DNA from: Oasisia sp. SBJ-2009
Lineage: Eukaryota; Annelida; Polychaeta; Sabellida; Siboglinidae
Reading direction: 5' to 3'
Length of the DNA: 64,000 nucleotides
Assembly: GCA_964017155.1 (NCBI GenBank)
Contig: OZ024863.1
Coordinates: 40,184,617 to 40,248,616 of the forward strand
Part shown: one piece after another, positions 1 through 10,170 of the stretch
Numbering within the stretch: the first letter of the stretch is position 1
Layout: each line of letters opens with the position of its first letter
Position numbers and translations under genes: made by a program
Notes under the pieces: generated by a model
What the model was told of the DNA's origin: nothing
Databases searched by the model: none
The model's input: only the letters and a program-made list of their open reading frames with translations

Positions 1-413
1 GCCCCTACCCCAGTGATGTCCCCCCTGCCCCAGTGATGTCCCCCTGCCCCAGTGATGTCCCCCTGCCCCAGTGATGTCCCCCTGCCCCAGTGATGTCCCC
101 CTGCCCCAGTGATGTCCCCCTGCCCCAGTGATGTCGCCCCTACCCCAGTGATGTCCCCCCTGCCCCAGTGATGTCCCCCTGCCCCAGTGATGTCCCCCTG
201 CCCCAGTGATGTCGCCCCTACCCCAGTGATGTCCCCCCTGCCCCAGTGATGTCCCCCCTACCCCAGTGATGTCCCCCCTGCCCCAGTGATGTCCCCCTGC
301 CCCAGTGATGTCCCCCTGCCCCAGTGATGTCCCCCTGCCCCAGTGATGTCCCCCTGCCCCAGTGATGTCCCCCTGCCCCAGTGATGTCCCCCTGCCCCAG
401 TGATGTCCCCCTC
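1..413. repeat. Minisatellite, about 19-bp unit, at a 5' splice site
   Basis: About 20 tandem copies of ccccagtgatgtccccctg with small variants; the array is cut by the window edge. On the sense (minus) strand it is G-rich (gggggacatcactggggca). It starts about 11 bp after the donor of exon 44. Reading frames through it are artefacts. Confidence 0.97.
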
Positions 414-424
414 CCGTGCCTCAC

Positions 425-509
425 CTGTGCTGCGTTCCAGGAGTTCCTGTCCCTTCACTATCAACTCGTCCAGGTCGTCCTTGTGTGACACGATGTCACT
501 ACTCAGCGA
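425..509 (-). CDS. MACF1: Exon 44: spectrin rod, last exon in the window
   Basis: 28 codons plus 1 nt: SLSSDIVSHKDDLDELIVKG then QELLERST. H-K-x-x-L-D-E-L-x-x-x-G-Q-E-L is typical of the MACF1/dystonin rod. I chose the acceptor gttgttgtag at 510 because it is the only one giving phase 0. A copy of it lies 31 bp upstream. The donor GTGAGG leads into a G-rich minisatellite reaching the window edge. The gene continues below position 1. Confidence 0.87.
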
Positions 510-553
510 CTACAACAACAACGATGCCACTACTCAGCGACTACAACAACAAC
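510..553 (-). repeat. 31-bp tandem duplication of the exon 44 acceptor
   Basis: The segment containing tactcagcgactacaacaac occurs twice, 31 bp apart, so the 3' splice site gttgttgtag is doubled. Using the upstream copy would add 31 nt and lead to a TAG stop. Confidence 0.85.
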
Positions 554-590
554 TACATGTACTATCAACACTTCTTAGTCTGCAAATTAT

Positions 591-728
591 TTCCATAATA
601 AATATGTTAAAATTATATCAACTTTACTCAATAAACATAACCAATGTTACTAATATTGTTTCCATAATAAAGATGTCAAAATTGTATTAACTTTACTCAA
701 TAAACATAACTAATGTTACTAATATTAT
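591..728. repeat. 69-bp imperfect tandem duplication
   Basis: The segment starting ttccataataaatatg is repeated once at about 660 with roughly 90 percent identity, both ending near aatgttactaatatt. AT-rich intron sequence; no other content seen between 554 and 980. Confidence 0.85.
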
Positions 729-980
729 ATTGAGTTGATGCCTAATAATAAAGGTATGTCATTAAAATACTTAGGTGGATGTTCAGTGTATACCTTCACT
801 GATCAATTAACCAAACAAACTGAATTTTTACACTTATAACTTTAAAGCAATTCTTCAGTTTTACTTTGCTGACATTAATTTAGTCCTTGAAATTACTTCA
901 GCCTCTGCTTAGTCGAACAATCCCTAAATTAATCTAGGAAGCATACAAGCTTTGTAGATGAAACGAAAACTTCTGCCAAC

Positions 981-1307
981 CTTCTGAGCATCAATCTGTT
1001 GTTCAATCTTAGCCACGTCTGACCCGATGTTGTCGAGTGCCGACACCTTCTTCTCCGTCGACTCGAGCCACTGAACAAACGGCTCCACCTGTTCGTGGAA
1101 CACTTTCGCAGTGTCCAACATCTCCTCCAGGGACCACCACCTCTCCATCGCAGCATTCGTCAGCTTCTCCCAGCGAAGGTCAAGGTCAGCGAGGGCATCC
1201 TGCAACTGCTGCTTGTCGGTGGAGTCGACGCGACCCGTCAGTTTAGAGCCAATCGCCTTCACCGACGCTACGTTTGCCGTGCGGTCGTCGAGCATCCGTC
1301 GCATGAA
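981..1307 (-). CDS. MACF1: Exon 43: spectrin rod, one complete repeat
   Basis: 109 codons, phase 0 to 0: FMRRMLDDRTANVASVKAIG, DLDLRWEKLTNAAMERWWSL, FVQWLESTEKKVSALDNIGS, IEQQIDAQK. Both the R-W-x-x-L helix and W-L-x-x-x-E-x-x-V-x-x-L are clear. Acceptor ctgccacag, donor GTTGGC. Confidence 0.96.
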
Positions 1308-1401
1308 CTGTGGCAGACGGATACGAGGATTTAACTCACTGTAATACTTTAAAATTCGTGAAAATGTTCATCAAGTTGGCAGTATATTATTCAAAAAAAA
1401 A

Positions 1402-1547
1402 TTCATAATTACACAACTAGCAATGTTCGACTTACTTCTACGTTTCGACCACCATCGGCGGCCTGAACTGAATGTTCGTGAAGAAGGCCGCCGATGGTGG
1501 ACGAAACGTAGAAGTAAGTCGAACATTGCTAGTTGTGTAATTATGAA
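1402..1547. mobile_element. Near-perfect 63-bp inverted repeat (MITE or foldback)
   Basis: The arms 1402-1464 and 1485-1547 are reverse complements with one mismatch, around a 20-bp loop. The core reads acgtttcgaccaccatcgg. As RNA it would be one long hairpin. Probably a very young miniature inverted-repeat element. Confidence 0.85.
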
Positions 1548-1954
1548 ATTTGTTTCGAATAATACTTTTAAATTGTTCAGAAAAAAGATTCAGACATATT
1601 TTGTCTGGTTTGTCTCTGATTATAAACCCTTATTTAATAGCACATTATTTACTAGTCATCCAAATAGTAGTAAGCTGTCAATCTGAACAATTCTTTTTTG
1701 TTTTCTTACATTACACGGCCATTGTAATCATTGTTGATGACTCTGTCGTACTTACGGGAGAAGACTTAACTAAATGTGAATGGTAATGAAACAGTATAAC
1801 CAAAACATTTGCATTACCCTCCACCTAAAGGTTCAGTTATTTAAAAAATACTTTTAATCTGGAACTACTTTACATGGTCAATATTCACAACGCCACTATC
1901 CAACATAGAATTAACCATATATTCCATTAAGTCTACGTAGTACAATTCACTCAC

Positions 1955-2125
1955 TTTTTGTTCTTGCATCTGTGCCTTTGTGACCTTGTACTCGGCAGAT
2001 GGCGGCTTCTGATTGGCTACGAGCTCCTCTGTCTCCGTGAGCCAATCAAGTAGTGAGTCGAGGGCCTCCTGGAACTTTCCGGACTGCAGCAGCATGGCGT
2101 CCAATGCCTGCTCCCGCTCCACCAA
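1955..2125 (-). CDS. MACF1: Exon 42: spectrin rod
   Basis: 57 codons, phase 0 to 0: [51 protein letters not shown]-x-x-x-L-x-x-x-L-x-x-x-x-x-F and LLDWL-x-E-x-E helix A. Acceptor tctgacag, donor GTGAGT. Confidence 0.95.
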
Positions 2126-2594
2126 CTGTCAGAGGTCAAGGTCAAATGTGATGAATGAGGTCAAATGTGGATGTTCAGATGTAATGAGTAGTTTTCCAGA
2201 AGACAAGAATTTTTTTTCTCAAATATTAACATGCTAACGAAAGGAGAATGTCGGTGATATATGTTTTGGAAAGAGATCATCTTGTCGTAAGTTACTGTTT
2301 AGTTCTTCACTGATGCTTTGTTTGAAAGTATATTAGATCTTAAATCGTAAGTTGTGATATGGTTTTGTGATCAATTCATTTGAAAAGTATTTATGTTGTA
2401 ATGTTCACCAATCCATTATGAACTTTGTAAATAATAACAACACCCCAAACTCTCAATATCATATTTTTAAATATGAATTCAACTAATGAGAGATCCCACA
2501 ACACAGTCCATGTTCTAACTGTACTGTAGGCTACCAGCAATTTGCCTGTATTCATTTGTTCGAGCAAATGTGTAATTAATCTGCATAGCTTTAC

Positions 2595-2756
2595 CCGTTC
2601 GTTGAGATGTGCCCATTTGTCGTTGAGTGTTTCCAGTTCTGCGTCGAGGGTGCCAGTATTCACCCCCGGCCCCGCTGCCTCGATCAAATCCTGTCCTCGC
2701 TCTCGAAGGGTGTCCAGTCGCTTCTGCAGTGGCTCCACCTGGTTCTTGTGGAAGCT
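2595..2756 (-). CDS. MACF1: Exon 41: spectrin rod
   Basis: 54 codons, phase 0 to 0: SFHKNQVEPLQKRLDTLRER, LETLNDKWAHLNER. L-N-D-K-W-x-x-L-x-x-R is the spectrin-repeat helix C signature. Donor GTAAAG just before a Lys codon; acceptor cattttcag. Confidence 0.94.
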
Positions 2757-2828
2757 CTGAAAATGAAAGCGAAACATCCATCCAATAACTCTGGCTTACC
2801 TAATCATGGTTGACATCTTAGCGAAAAT

Positions 2829-2976
2829 GTCTAATCAGTTTTGATTCACACGATGTTTTGACCGCCATCGGTGGCCTTCCTCACTGCTCGCCAGATGGTG
2901 TGGTGAGCAGTGAAGATACAGTTTCTAATGAAAACCACCAATGGTGGTCAAAACATCGATGTGACTCTAAATTGAT
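2829..2976. mobile_element. Imperfect inverted-repeat element
   Basis: The outer arms (tctaatcagttttgattcac and its partner near 2976) and the core gatgttttgaccgccatcgg pair with attggtggtcaaaacatcg. Inside is a second hairpin (tcactgctc / agcagtga). The gaccRccatcggYggcc core resembles the hairpin at 1402-1547. Confidence 0.7.
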
Positions 2977-3202
2977 TAGATGTGTAATAAAGACTGGTTT
3001 CCCATAATAAACAAACGTCATCTTTTAGACTTTTGTCATATCTATACTTGTGTCTGCGTTGTTCCTTGCATAAAGAATTTTGTTTTAATATGTTTGAAAT
3101 CATATATTTAAAAAGTTAAACCTCAATATTTTTATCAGCATACATAGTATTCACAAAGTCTAAGAAGTTCATTTTAACTCACACATTTGACCTTGAACTG
3201 AC

Positions 3203-3415
3203 CTTGAATGCTTCTTGTTGTTTCTTTATGACCCCCACATCTCCACCCAATGGCACCTCTTCATACAGTTCGCCCATCAGTTGCTCGAGGTCGTTGTCAA
3301 GGACAGCAATGTCACCGTGGAAACTTTCAAGGGTATCCAAGGTCGTCTGTGCATCTGTGAGTCGCAGCTGGGCTTGGGCTGCCAGCGCAGCGATACGGTT
3401 GTTTAGCGCATCGAT
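3203..3415 (-). CDS. MACF1: Exon 40: spectrin rod
   Basis: 71 codons, phase 0 to 0: IDALNNRIAALAAQAQLRLT, SFHGDIAVLDNDLEQLMGEL, GVIKKQQEAFK. The helix with L-x-x-R-I-x-x-L replaces the common Trp by Ile. Acceptor gtttgcag, donor GTCAGT. Confidence 0.93.
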
Positions 3416-3877
3416 CTGCAAACAAACATCAGAACATTTCTACAAAATGAAACCTCCAAATTCTATTTACATATTTCAATTTTTTATATAACTTTGCAAA
3501 CTACAAATTGCTGAATTATTTTTCAAGATTTAACTAAAATGGCATGTATTCGAGGACATGTTTATTTCCTGAATTTCATTGCTGTATACCAAATGTGAAC
3601 AACAGGTAACATGCGTTCTGTCATCAAAGAGCAGACCCCCGAAAATGGAGATTTCAGAATGTTACTCCAAGTCATGAAAATGTCCCAAACAGTTCGATTA
3701 CCAGCAGCAACAACTGTCAGTAGCTTGTGTGTGACCCACGTGATGCAACCACAGCCTGACAACAGCGTCTCATGCTTCCAACGAGTCTCTGGATAGCTGC
3801 CATCTCAAGATTATTCCATTACAAACATGGTATGATCCTTAGCAAATTTTGAGCAGTATATTACACTTGACACTCAC

Positions 3878-3994
3878 GGCAGGCTTGTGTTGGTTGTCGT
3901 GGTCGGAGATGTATCCGTTGTCGACCAGGTCCTGGTAGGCTGACTCCAACTCCTCCAGCATGTCTCGCTTCTCATCCAGAGTTGTCAGGAACGT
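3878..3994 (-). CDS. MACF1: Exon 39: spectrin rod
   Basis: 39 codons, phase 0 to 0: TFLTTLDEKRDMLEELESAY, QDLVDNGYISDHDNQHKPA. Acceptor ccaccag, donor GTGAGT. Helical with a short loop; the exon continues the frame of both neighbours. Confidence 0.88.
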
Positions 3995-4071
3995 CTGGTG
4001 GGAGACAACACAACATTAGTGGCTTGTCACTTGACAGAATCACCTAGCAAACTACCAACATTTTTTTCTAA

Positions 4072-4640
4072 CTAAAAGAAGACAGTATGACAAGGGGGCA
4101 TAAGGCAGCGTTAGTCAAGCCATACAGTAGGTTAGATAAAAGAAAATTCTCCTTCTTCCAGAGAACAATAAATGATTGGAATCAATTAAGTCATGATTGT
4201 GTAAATGCCAGCAGTGTAAATATGTTTAAAAATAAAATTGACAATTATCTGACAATTTAAGTGTTCAAGTTAGGTATAGCCCGCCCTTGGGCTATACCTA
4301 GGTTAAACACTAAATATTTGAAAGAAATTATTTTAATACTGATTAAATTATTTATTCATATATTTATTTTAATTTATTTATTATTATAACAAATTGTTAT
4401 TATTGTAGGAAAATTTATGTAGTTTATATTTTTATGTATATTTAGAGATAACATATAATTTTAATTTTACTTATGTATTTTTAGAGACAACGTATTTTAA
4501 TTAGTAGCATTTTTGTGGCATTTTATAATTTTGTATATTTATAATTTTAAGTATAATACTAATTTATGTACACTTCTATAATTGAGTGAACACTCAATAA
4601 GCCATAGGTTTCCTTGTTCACATGCTGTCTGGAGCTTGTA
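4072..4640 (+). mobile_element. LINE 3' end fragment
   Basis: The plus strand encodes the last residues of a non-LTR reverse-transcriptase ORF, stop at about 4260: TRGHKAALVKPYSRLDKRKF, SFFQRTINDWNQLSHD, NMFKNKIDNYL. TRGH...LVKP...R..FFxxRxINxWNxL is the classic C-terminus of CR1/jockey-like elements. A 5'-truncated insertion; an AT-rich 3' UTR with a hairpin (taggtatagcccgc...) follows. The rest of the 3995-5013 intron shows nothing else. Confidence 0.8.
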
Positions 4641-5013
4641 AATATAGGTTTTATGAAAACACTGATAACAATTATGAAACCAGGTAGAAATCCAGCATAT
4701 CAGTAACGCATAGCTGCTGTATATCGGGCTGAAAAAGAATTGCCAAACATTTTACTGATGTTCATAATTTACCCTGATGGAGTTTAGAAATCCATGTTAG
4801 ATATCATTTAAGAAATCTTGCTATTAACTATTAGATTAGCTGTTTGGTAAAAAGGGCAGGAACAAAAGTTTAATTTCTTATTTTTATTAGATATTTACCT
4901 AATCATTTGACATTTAAAAATTGATCCAGAGAAGACTGTGCCATGAAAATGACGAATCAAGTTGATCAGTGACATGAGTAACTGAATTAACTCAGAAAAT
5001 GACGTAAACTTAC

Positions 5014-5127
5014 CGAGATCTCAGACAGTTGTGCGTTGACAATATCCGCGTCACACCCAATGGTTCCCATGTCACCAAACTCTTCCTCTGCGTCTGTCAC
5101 TTGCCTCTCTGCATGGCGGATGTCATC
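5014..5127 (-). CDS. MACF1: Exon 38: spectrin rod
   Basis: 38 codons, phase 0 to 0: DDIRHAERQVTDAEEEFGDM then GCDADIVNAQLSEIS. The pattern x-D-P/A-x-x-V-x-x-Q-L is common between helix A and B of this rod. Recognised from acceptor acctgtag and donor GTAAGT. LINE fragments sit in the introns on both sides. Confidence 0.9.
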
Positions 5128-5186
5128 CTACAGGTGATAACAGTAAATATGCACCATCTTCATTTACTGTTGCATCTGGCACATAA

Positions 5187-5706
5187 GTAATCTCCTGAGA
5201 GTACCACGCCACAATTTAGAATGCTATGGTCAGCGTGGCTTTTCAGTGACGGCTCCGCGCCTGTGGAACAATCTATCAGACAGTCTGTGACAAATAGACT
5301 CACTTGAACTTTTAAGTCCAAATTGAAAACACATTTTTTAAGGCCGCATTTGTGAACTACTTGTAGGGTATTTTATAATGCATTTATTTGAACTGTAATT
5401 CTAGTTTTGCACTTTTTTATTACTTTATTATTAAGTTATTAATATATTTTATTATTTATTTATTATTTCATTTTATATATTTACTGCTGATAAGTTTAGC
5501 CTATGAACAAGGACTTTTAGAAACTTTATTTAATTATCTATTTATTATCATTTAACATTTCGTCTTTATGTGCTAGTTTAACTGATTATGAATATTTTAA
5601 ATATGTATGTGTTCCAGTGTATTTTATGCGCCTTTGAGCAAAAAAAATTCCGGATATACAGCACTTTATAAATAAAAAATTATTATTATTATTATTAATT
5701 ATTATT
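5187..5706 (+). mobile_element. Second LINE 3' end fragment, decayed
   Basis: Plus-strand frames read LLRVPRHNLECYGQRGFSVT then APRLWNNLSDSL, a stop, and after a frameshift TFKSKLKTHF. These are the familiar C-terminal motifs of non-LTR reverse transcriptases (Y-G-x-R-x-F-S-x-x-A-P-x-L-W-N-x-L...F-K-x-x-L-K-T). A 3' tail ending in (ATT)n at about 5685-5706 supports this. Confidence 0.78.
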
Positions 5707-5775
5707 AATACACATGACACAGCTTTACCTTAAGATGACAGTATAGTTAGTATTCTACGAAGTTGTCCACCGTAC

Positions 5776-5991
5776 CTGGAAGTTTGAGATGGTCTCAGAA
5801 GCGACCTCCATCCTGGCCAGTCTCGCCACAACACCCTCACTCAACTCGGCGTACCGGTGCATGACGTCATCAATGTCGGCAGTGACACGACTCGTGTCAC
5901 CAATGCTTGTGGCGTCACTGACGAGGATGTCGACAAAGTCCTTGACGTAGTTGATTTGAGGCTGTAGACCGTTTAGTTCGTCCTGCAAGAT
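5776..5991 (-). CDS. MACF1: Exon 37: spectrin rod
   Basis: 72 codons, phase 0 to 0: ILQDELNGLQPQINYVKDFV, DIDDVMHRYAELSEGVVARL, EVASETISNFQ. M-x-x-R-Y-x-x-L helix C. Acceptor tgtcacag, donor GTACGG. Confidence 0.95.
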
Positions 5992-6670
5992 CTGTGACAA
6001 GAAGAATTTTGTTGTTTTGTTTTTATTTGACCATTATTTCAAGACAATACACATATACACGTTAACCATGTCATACATAAATAATCAGAACAATACAAAC
6101 ATAAAAATCACAGCAAACATGGTGATAATGTGTATAATTATCAATACAACCTGGGGTCAGGAGACTCCTCTAAGACCGGGCTATTCGCTATTGAGGAGCC
6201 CCCTTTCAGAAAAGTTAACGTACAGAATAATTTCTTCATCTATAACAAATTCTTCCAGAAACAAACCAAATAAAATCACCAAACAAACATAATATGAAGA
6301 TGCATGTGCGCAGCTGACAAGATTATTGTATCTTATGCAAGAACGATGCATTTGAAAAGTTGTGTCTTTTAAGAGACACACAGTAACGTGATTGCTTATT
6401 CTTGCATGTAGCAATTTTGGAAATTACTGAAAAGTAGAAACTATAAACTGAACATATTTCTGAAAATACTTTCTCGCTGCATAATGTGGGAGTATGTTTT
6501 TCAGGAAAACGTAAGATTGATGGAAATATAACAGTGGTTTCACTGTTACTGTAAACAGTTTTGCGTACAACTTGCATGATAAATCAACATATTACAACCA
6601 AAACAAATGCCAGATTTAGCTAGTTACACCATTGTATGAAACTGTGATGACTACAACAAGGATTACTGAC
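5992..6670 (-). other. Intron with nothing recognised
   Basis: AT-rich sequence between exons 37 and 36. I see no repeat, hairpin or coding signal beyond chance open frames. Confidence 0.6.
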
Positions 6671-6825
6671 CTTCATTTGCCCCAGTAGTTGACCTTCGTC
6701 CTGCTGACTGGCGGCCATGTTGTCTTCTATTTTAGTGAGTGACGATGACAGATCTTGTACGGTGTCATCAAACTCATAGAGCCGCTGTTGCATGTCTTCT
6801 AAGAACTGTACTCGTTCAGCCACGA
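6671..6825 (-). CDS. MACF1: Exon 36: spectrin rod
   Basis: Two nt plus 51 codons: VAERVQFLEDMQQRLYEFDD, LSSSLTKIEDNMAA, GQLLGQMK. Helix A/B of a repeat in which the usual Trp is replaced (YEFDDTVQDL). Acceptor gtttgtag, donor GTCAGT, phase 1 to 0. Confidence 0.93.
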
Positions 6826-7274
6826 CTACAAACCACACACTTCAATCAGACTCTGTCCCGTGGTGACATAAAGCTTTCAAATACGTAACTCAGAACATCA
6901 CATTGGTTCTAGAAATGTCGCTTATGGTAAATATATTACAAAATGTTTTTTGGGTTGTTGGAAAAATTCACTTCTCTAATATTTCATCAGTTTGTAAATT
7001 AAGACTCCCATGTGATATTGGAATGACTTATGAATTTAATTGCAAAGGCACTAGTTGGAAATGTTTATAATAGCTTACACATCTGAAACATCACGATTCA
7101 GAAATTTCATCCATACTGGTGTTTATAGCCCTAAAAATACATCATTTATAGATATTATATGTTATATGAGAAATTGTAAAAACAGTTAACATAAAATTTA
7201 ACCGTTGTTTTTTTAACTGTAACTATTAACATAAGATGACAATGTGTGAGAAGACTGCTGTGTGTGACACCCAC

Positions 7275-7425
7275 CTGAGTTGAGAACGTCCCATCTGTCG
7301 TTGATGTTCTGCAGCTGGTCAAGGACGGCCTGCTGACCGGTGTCACTGCTCTCTATCAGTGACCGACCCTCCTTGTTCACAGCCTCGTGGTCTCGAGTCT
7401 TCGACAGAATGTCTGCGTGTAGGCC
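7275..7425 (-). CDS. MACF1: Exon 35: spectrin rod
   Basis: 50 codons plus 1 nt: GLHADILSKTRDHEAVNKEG, RSLIESSDTGQQAVLDQLQN, INDRWDVLNS. The (I/V)-N-x-R-W-x-x-L helix is a spectrin-repeat hallmark. Acceptor tgttcgcag has a second copy 58 bp upstream. Donor GTGGGT, phase 0 to 1. Confidence 0.95.
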
Positions 7426-7516
7426 CTGCGAACACAACCACCCACCTACAGCTCACAGTGAACACAACCACACAGCTAAGACCCTGCGAACACATCCACC
7501 CAGCTACAGCACAAAG
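7424..7516. repeat. 58-bp tandem duplication including the exon 35 acceptor
   Basis: ccctgcgaacacaaccaccc at 7424 recurs at 7482 as ccctgcgaacacatccaccc, followed by related ctacag sequence. The 3' splice site tgttcgcag is therefore present twice, 58 bp apart. Confidence 0.8.
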
Positions 7517-7755
7517 CAGGTTAATTTCTCTACCTGAGAACATTAGTTTTGCGTGGATGTGATTGAAATTTTTCTGATTTTGTTAATCCACAGCTTGATC
7601 ATCTGACACATGGACATAAGTGAATTTGACAGATTATTAATGTCTCTGCTGTCAGCTACTCCTCATGACAACCCTACCCTCACTCCGTCCTACTGGTTTC
7701 CTTATGCTCATCCCTAATGATTTCCCCATCCTCCTCCTCTCCTAATAACAATGTC

Positions 7756-7932
7756 CCTATCCTCCTCCCGTCCTCCCGTGTTCCTCCCGCGTTCCTCCCG
7801 CGTTCCCCCCGCGTTCCCCCCGCGTTCCCCCCGCATTCCTCCCGCGTTCCTCCCGCGTTCCTCCCGCGTTCCCCCCGCGTTCCCCCCGCGTTCCCCCCGC
7901 GTTCCTCCCGCGTTCCTCCCGCGTTCCTCCCT
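7756..7932. repeat. 11-bp minisatellite at a 5' splice site
   Basis: About 16 copies of ttcctcccgcg / ttccccccgcg, starting about 12 bp downstream of the exon 34 donor. On the sense strand it is cgcgggaggaa / cgcggggggaa, a dense series of G runs. Confidence 0.95.
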
Positions 7933-7944
7933 CCCCCCACCTAC

Positions 7945-8088
7945 CTGTGCCTCCTTGAGCTGTGCGGCCAGCGCCTGTTTCTCGAGACAGTCGGGCATCA
8001 CGGAGACGAGCTTCTCCTCACCGAGGGTCAGCCACGCCAGCAACATGTCTGCCTCCGCCTGGTACCTCTCCGCATGCTGGTTCACCGT
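7945..8088 (-). CDS. MACF1: Exon 34: spectrin rod
   Basis: 48 codons, phase 0 to 0: TVNQHAERYQAEADMLLAWL, TLGEEKLVSVMPDCLEKQ. W-L-x(3)-E-x-x-L-x-x-V-x-P helix A. Acceptor ggttgacag. The donor GTAGGT runs directly into a G-rich 11-bp minisatellite. Confidence 0.95.
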
Positions 8089-8936
8089 CTGTCAACCAAC
8101 ACTCACGTCACGTCTACGCAGGGCTTTATGCAGGATTAAATTATTGCCAGTCACACATGTTTTGTTGGACATGTGGGTGTTAACTGTTAAGCCAGTTCAC
8201 AAACTTTAAATGTATTTTTGTGACCTGAAATGGACTACAAACACACATTTGACACCATTTATGCTCACTTTCAAGGCATAACTAACAATATCTATGGTTT
8301 TGGAAGACCTTTTTTTGCTCCTTCATTTTCTTTTACCCGTCCACCCATATTTCTACCTGTTCATATTCATTTTTACCCATCCAAATGATGGGTGGATGGG
8401 TCTCTGCATAAAGCTATGCGTCTATGCCTAGATCCACCCACCAACTAACAGCAACCTATTCTCATGTCATTGGTATTTCAGGAATTGATCATTTGAATTA
8501 ATAATAATAATAGTTGTTATTATTATGAGCACTTTCGCATTGTACTCTGCATCTGATTCGCTTGTGCCAATCCACACGAAATGTATCATCACAATTATTT
8601 TATAGATGGAGAATGAATACAATTACAAATAAATTAAAACAAAGTTTATTTTTTCTTTTGCAGTCACACAGGCTGAATACAATGTGCACAATTGACAAGA
8701 CTATGAAATAAAGTTGTTTAATAAAACATTAAATTGGACATAAAATTTAAATAAATTGACAAGTCACTTGCTTCCATATGTTACATTGATCAAAAGAAAC
8801 AAACAAATCTTGTGTATCTAGACAAGTTAAAAAAAATCTTGTGCAGACAATGTGGGTTTAGTATGGTTCCTTTGTGAATGTAATCAATGTCCTACAGTGA
8901 CAGGAGTGAGAACTAACAAAGCTCCTCACTGGTTAC
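8089..8936 (-). other. Intron, AT-rich, nothing firm
   Basis: Contains a few degenerate cccatcca/tttaccc motifs near 8330-8400 and a short (AAT)n stretch near 8500. I see no element boundaries or coding sequence. Confidence 0.5.
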
Positions 8937-9122
8937 CTTCAGCTGGTTACTCCTGTCGCCCATCTTGTCCTTCAGGTGGCGCCACTCACTCTTCATCCGA
9001 GTCAGCTGTTCCTCGAGGTCGGAGACGTCTGACATTGGGGAAGCCCTCTCAAGGGTACGGCGACCTTGGTCGAGCAGCATTTGAAGGTCAGACTCGCGAC
9101 TGGCAAGTTCCTTCTGCAGGGC
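8937..9122 (-). CDS. MACF1: Exon 33: spectrin rod
   Basis: 62 codons, phase 0 to 0: ALQKELASRESDLQMLLDQG, DLEEQLTRMKSEWRHLKDKM, GDRSNQLK. The E-W-x-x-L-x-x-x-x-x-x-R-x-x-x-L helix is typical. Acceptor caaacag, donor GTAACC. Confidence 0.94.
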
Positions 9123-9496
9123 CTGTTTGGGGGAATCAAACGTTTTCGGTAAACATTTCTGTAAGTTGAAAGAATAATGTTTAATTGATTTTTCTTGTAT
9201 GCAACTAAAAATTTAAAACTCTCCAATATTTTGTACCTATAGTTGAGTTTTTTTTAAGATATGGCAGTCTCAAATATTATCTGTTAATCTCATCTTAGTT
9301 GCTTCGAGCCTCTCATGTTTGTGTCAATGTATAAGACAACACTGCAAAACAGTATATACAGCAAATCAAGCTGGATGGCACAGCAATAGTGTTCACACAT
9401 GCCATGGTCTCAAACATTTTCATTTATGACAAAAACAAAAGGCAATGATTTTAAAGTTACAACTGTAGGCGTGAATGTTTCATATAGCAAATGTTA

Positions 9497-10085
9497 CACT
9501 GCCCTTGTGATGTGTGGGAATGTCAAATGTCAAACTGCCCTTGTGATGTGTGGGAATGTCAAATGTCAAACTGCCCTTGTGATGTGTGGGAAAGTCAAAT
9601 GTCACGCTGCCCTTGTGATGTGTGGTAATGTCAAATGTCACGCTGCCCTTGTGATGTGTGGGAATGTCAAATGTCAAACTGCCCTTGTGATGTGTGGGAA
9701 AGTCAAATGTCAAACTGCCCTTGTGATGTGTGGGAATGTCAAATGTCACGCTGCCCTTGTGATGTGTGGGAAAGTCAAATGTCACGCTGCCCTTGTGATG
9801 TGTGGGAATGTCAAATGTCAAACTGCCCTTGTGATGTGTGGGAAAGTCAAATGTCAAACTGCCCTTGTGATGTGTGGGAAAGTCAAATGTCACGCTGCCC
9901 TTGTGATGTGTGGGAAAGTCAAATGTCACGCTGCCCTTGTGATGTGTGGGAATGTCAAATGTCAAACTGCCCTTGTGATGTGTGGGAAAGTCAAATGTCA
10001 AACTGCCCTTGTGATGTGTGGGAAAGTCAAATGTCACGCTGCCCTTGTGATGTGTGGGAAAGTCAAATGTCACACTGCCCTTACG
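9497..10085. repeat. 36-bp minisatellite, 16 copies, with higher-order pattern
   Basis: Unit gtgatgtgtgggaatgtcaa then atgtcaaactgccctt. 36 bp is 12 codons, so long open frames arise on both strands by chance. Two variable sites (aatgtc/aagtc-type A or T; caaac or cacgc) recur in blocks of four units in the last three quarters of the array. Confidence 0.96.
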
Positions 10086-10170
10086 ATGTAACTCATATAT
10101 ACTGGTACAACTTATATAAACACTGCTGATGACAAAAAGCTTGACATTATTGTCATCAGTTGCAACTGAC

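Noticed and set aside
1..413. CRISPR array
   Set aside because: The units are contiguous with no unique spacers; this is a minisatellite in an animal intron.
6017..6292. 91-codon plus-strand frame
   Set aside because: Low-complexity Asn/Ile/Thr sequence in an AT-rich intron.
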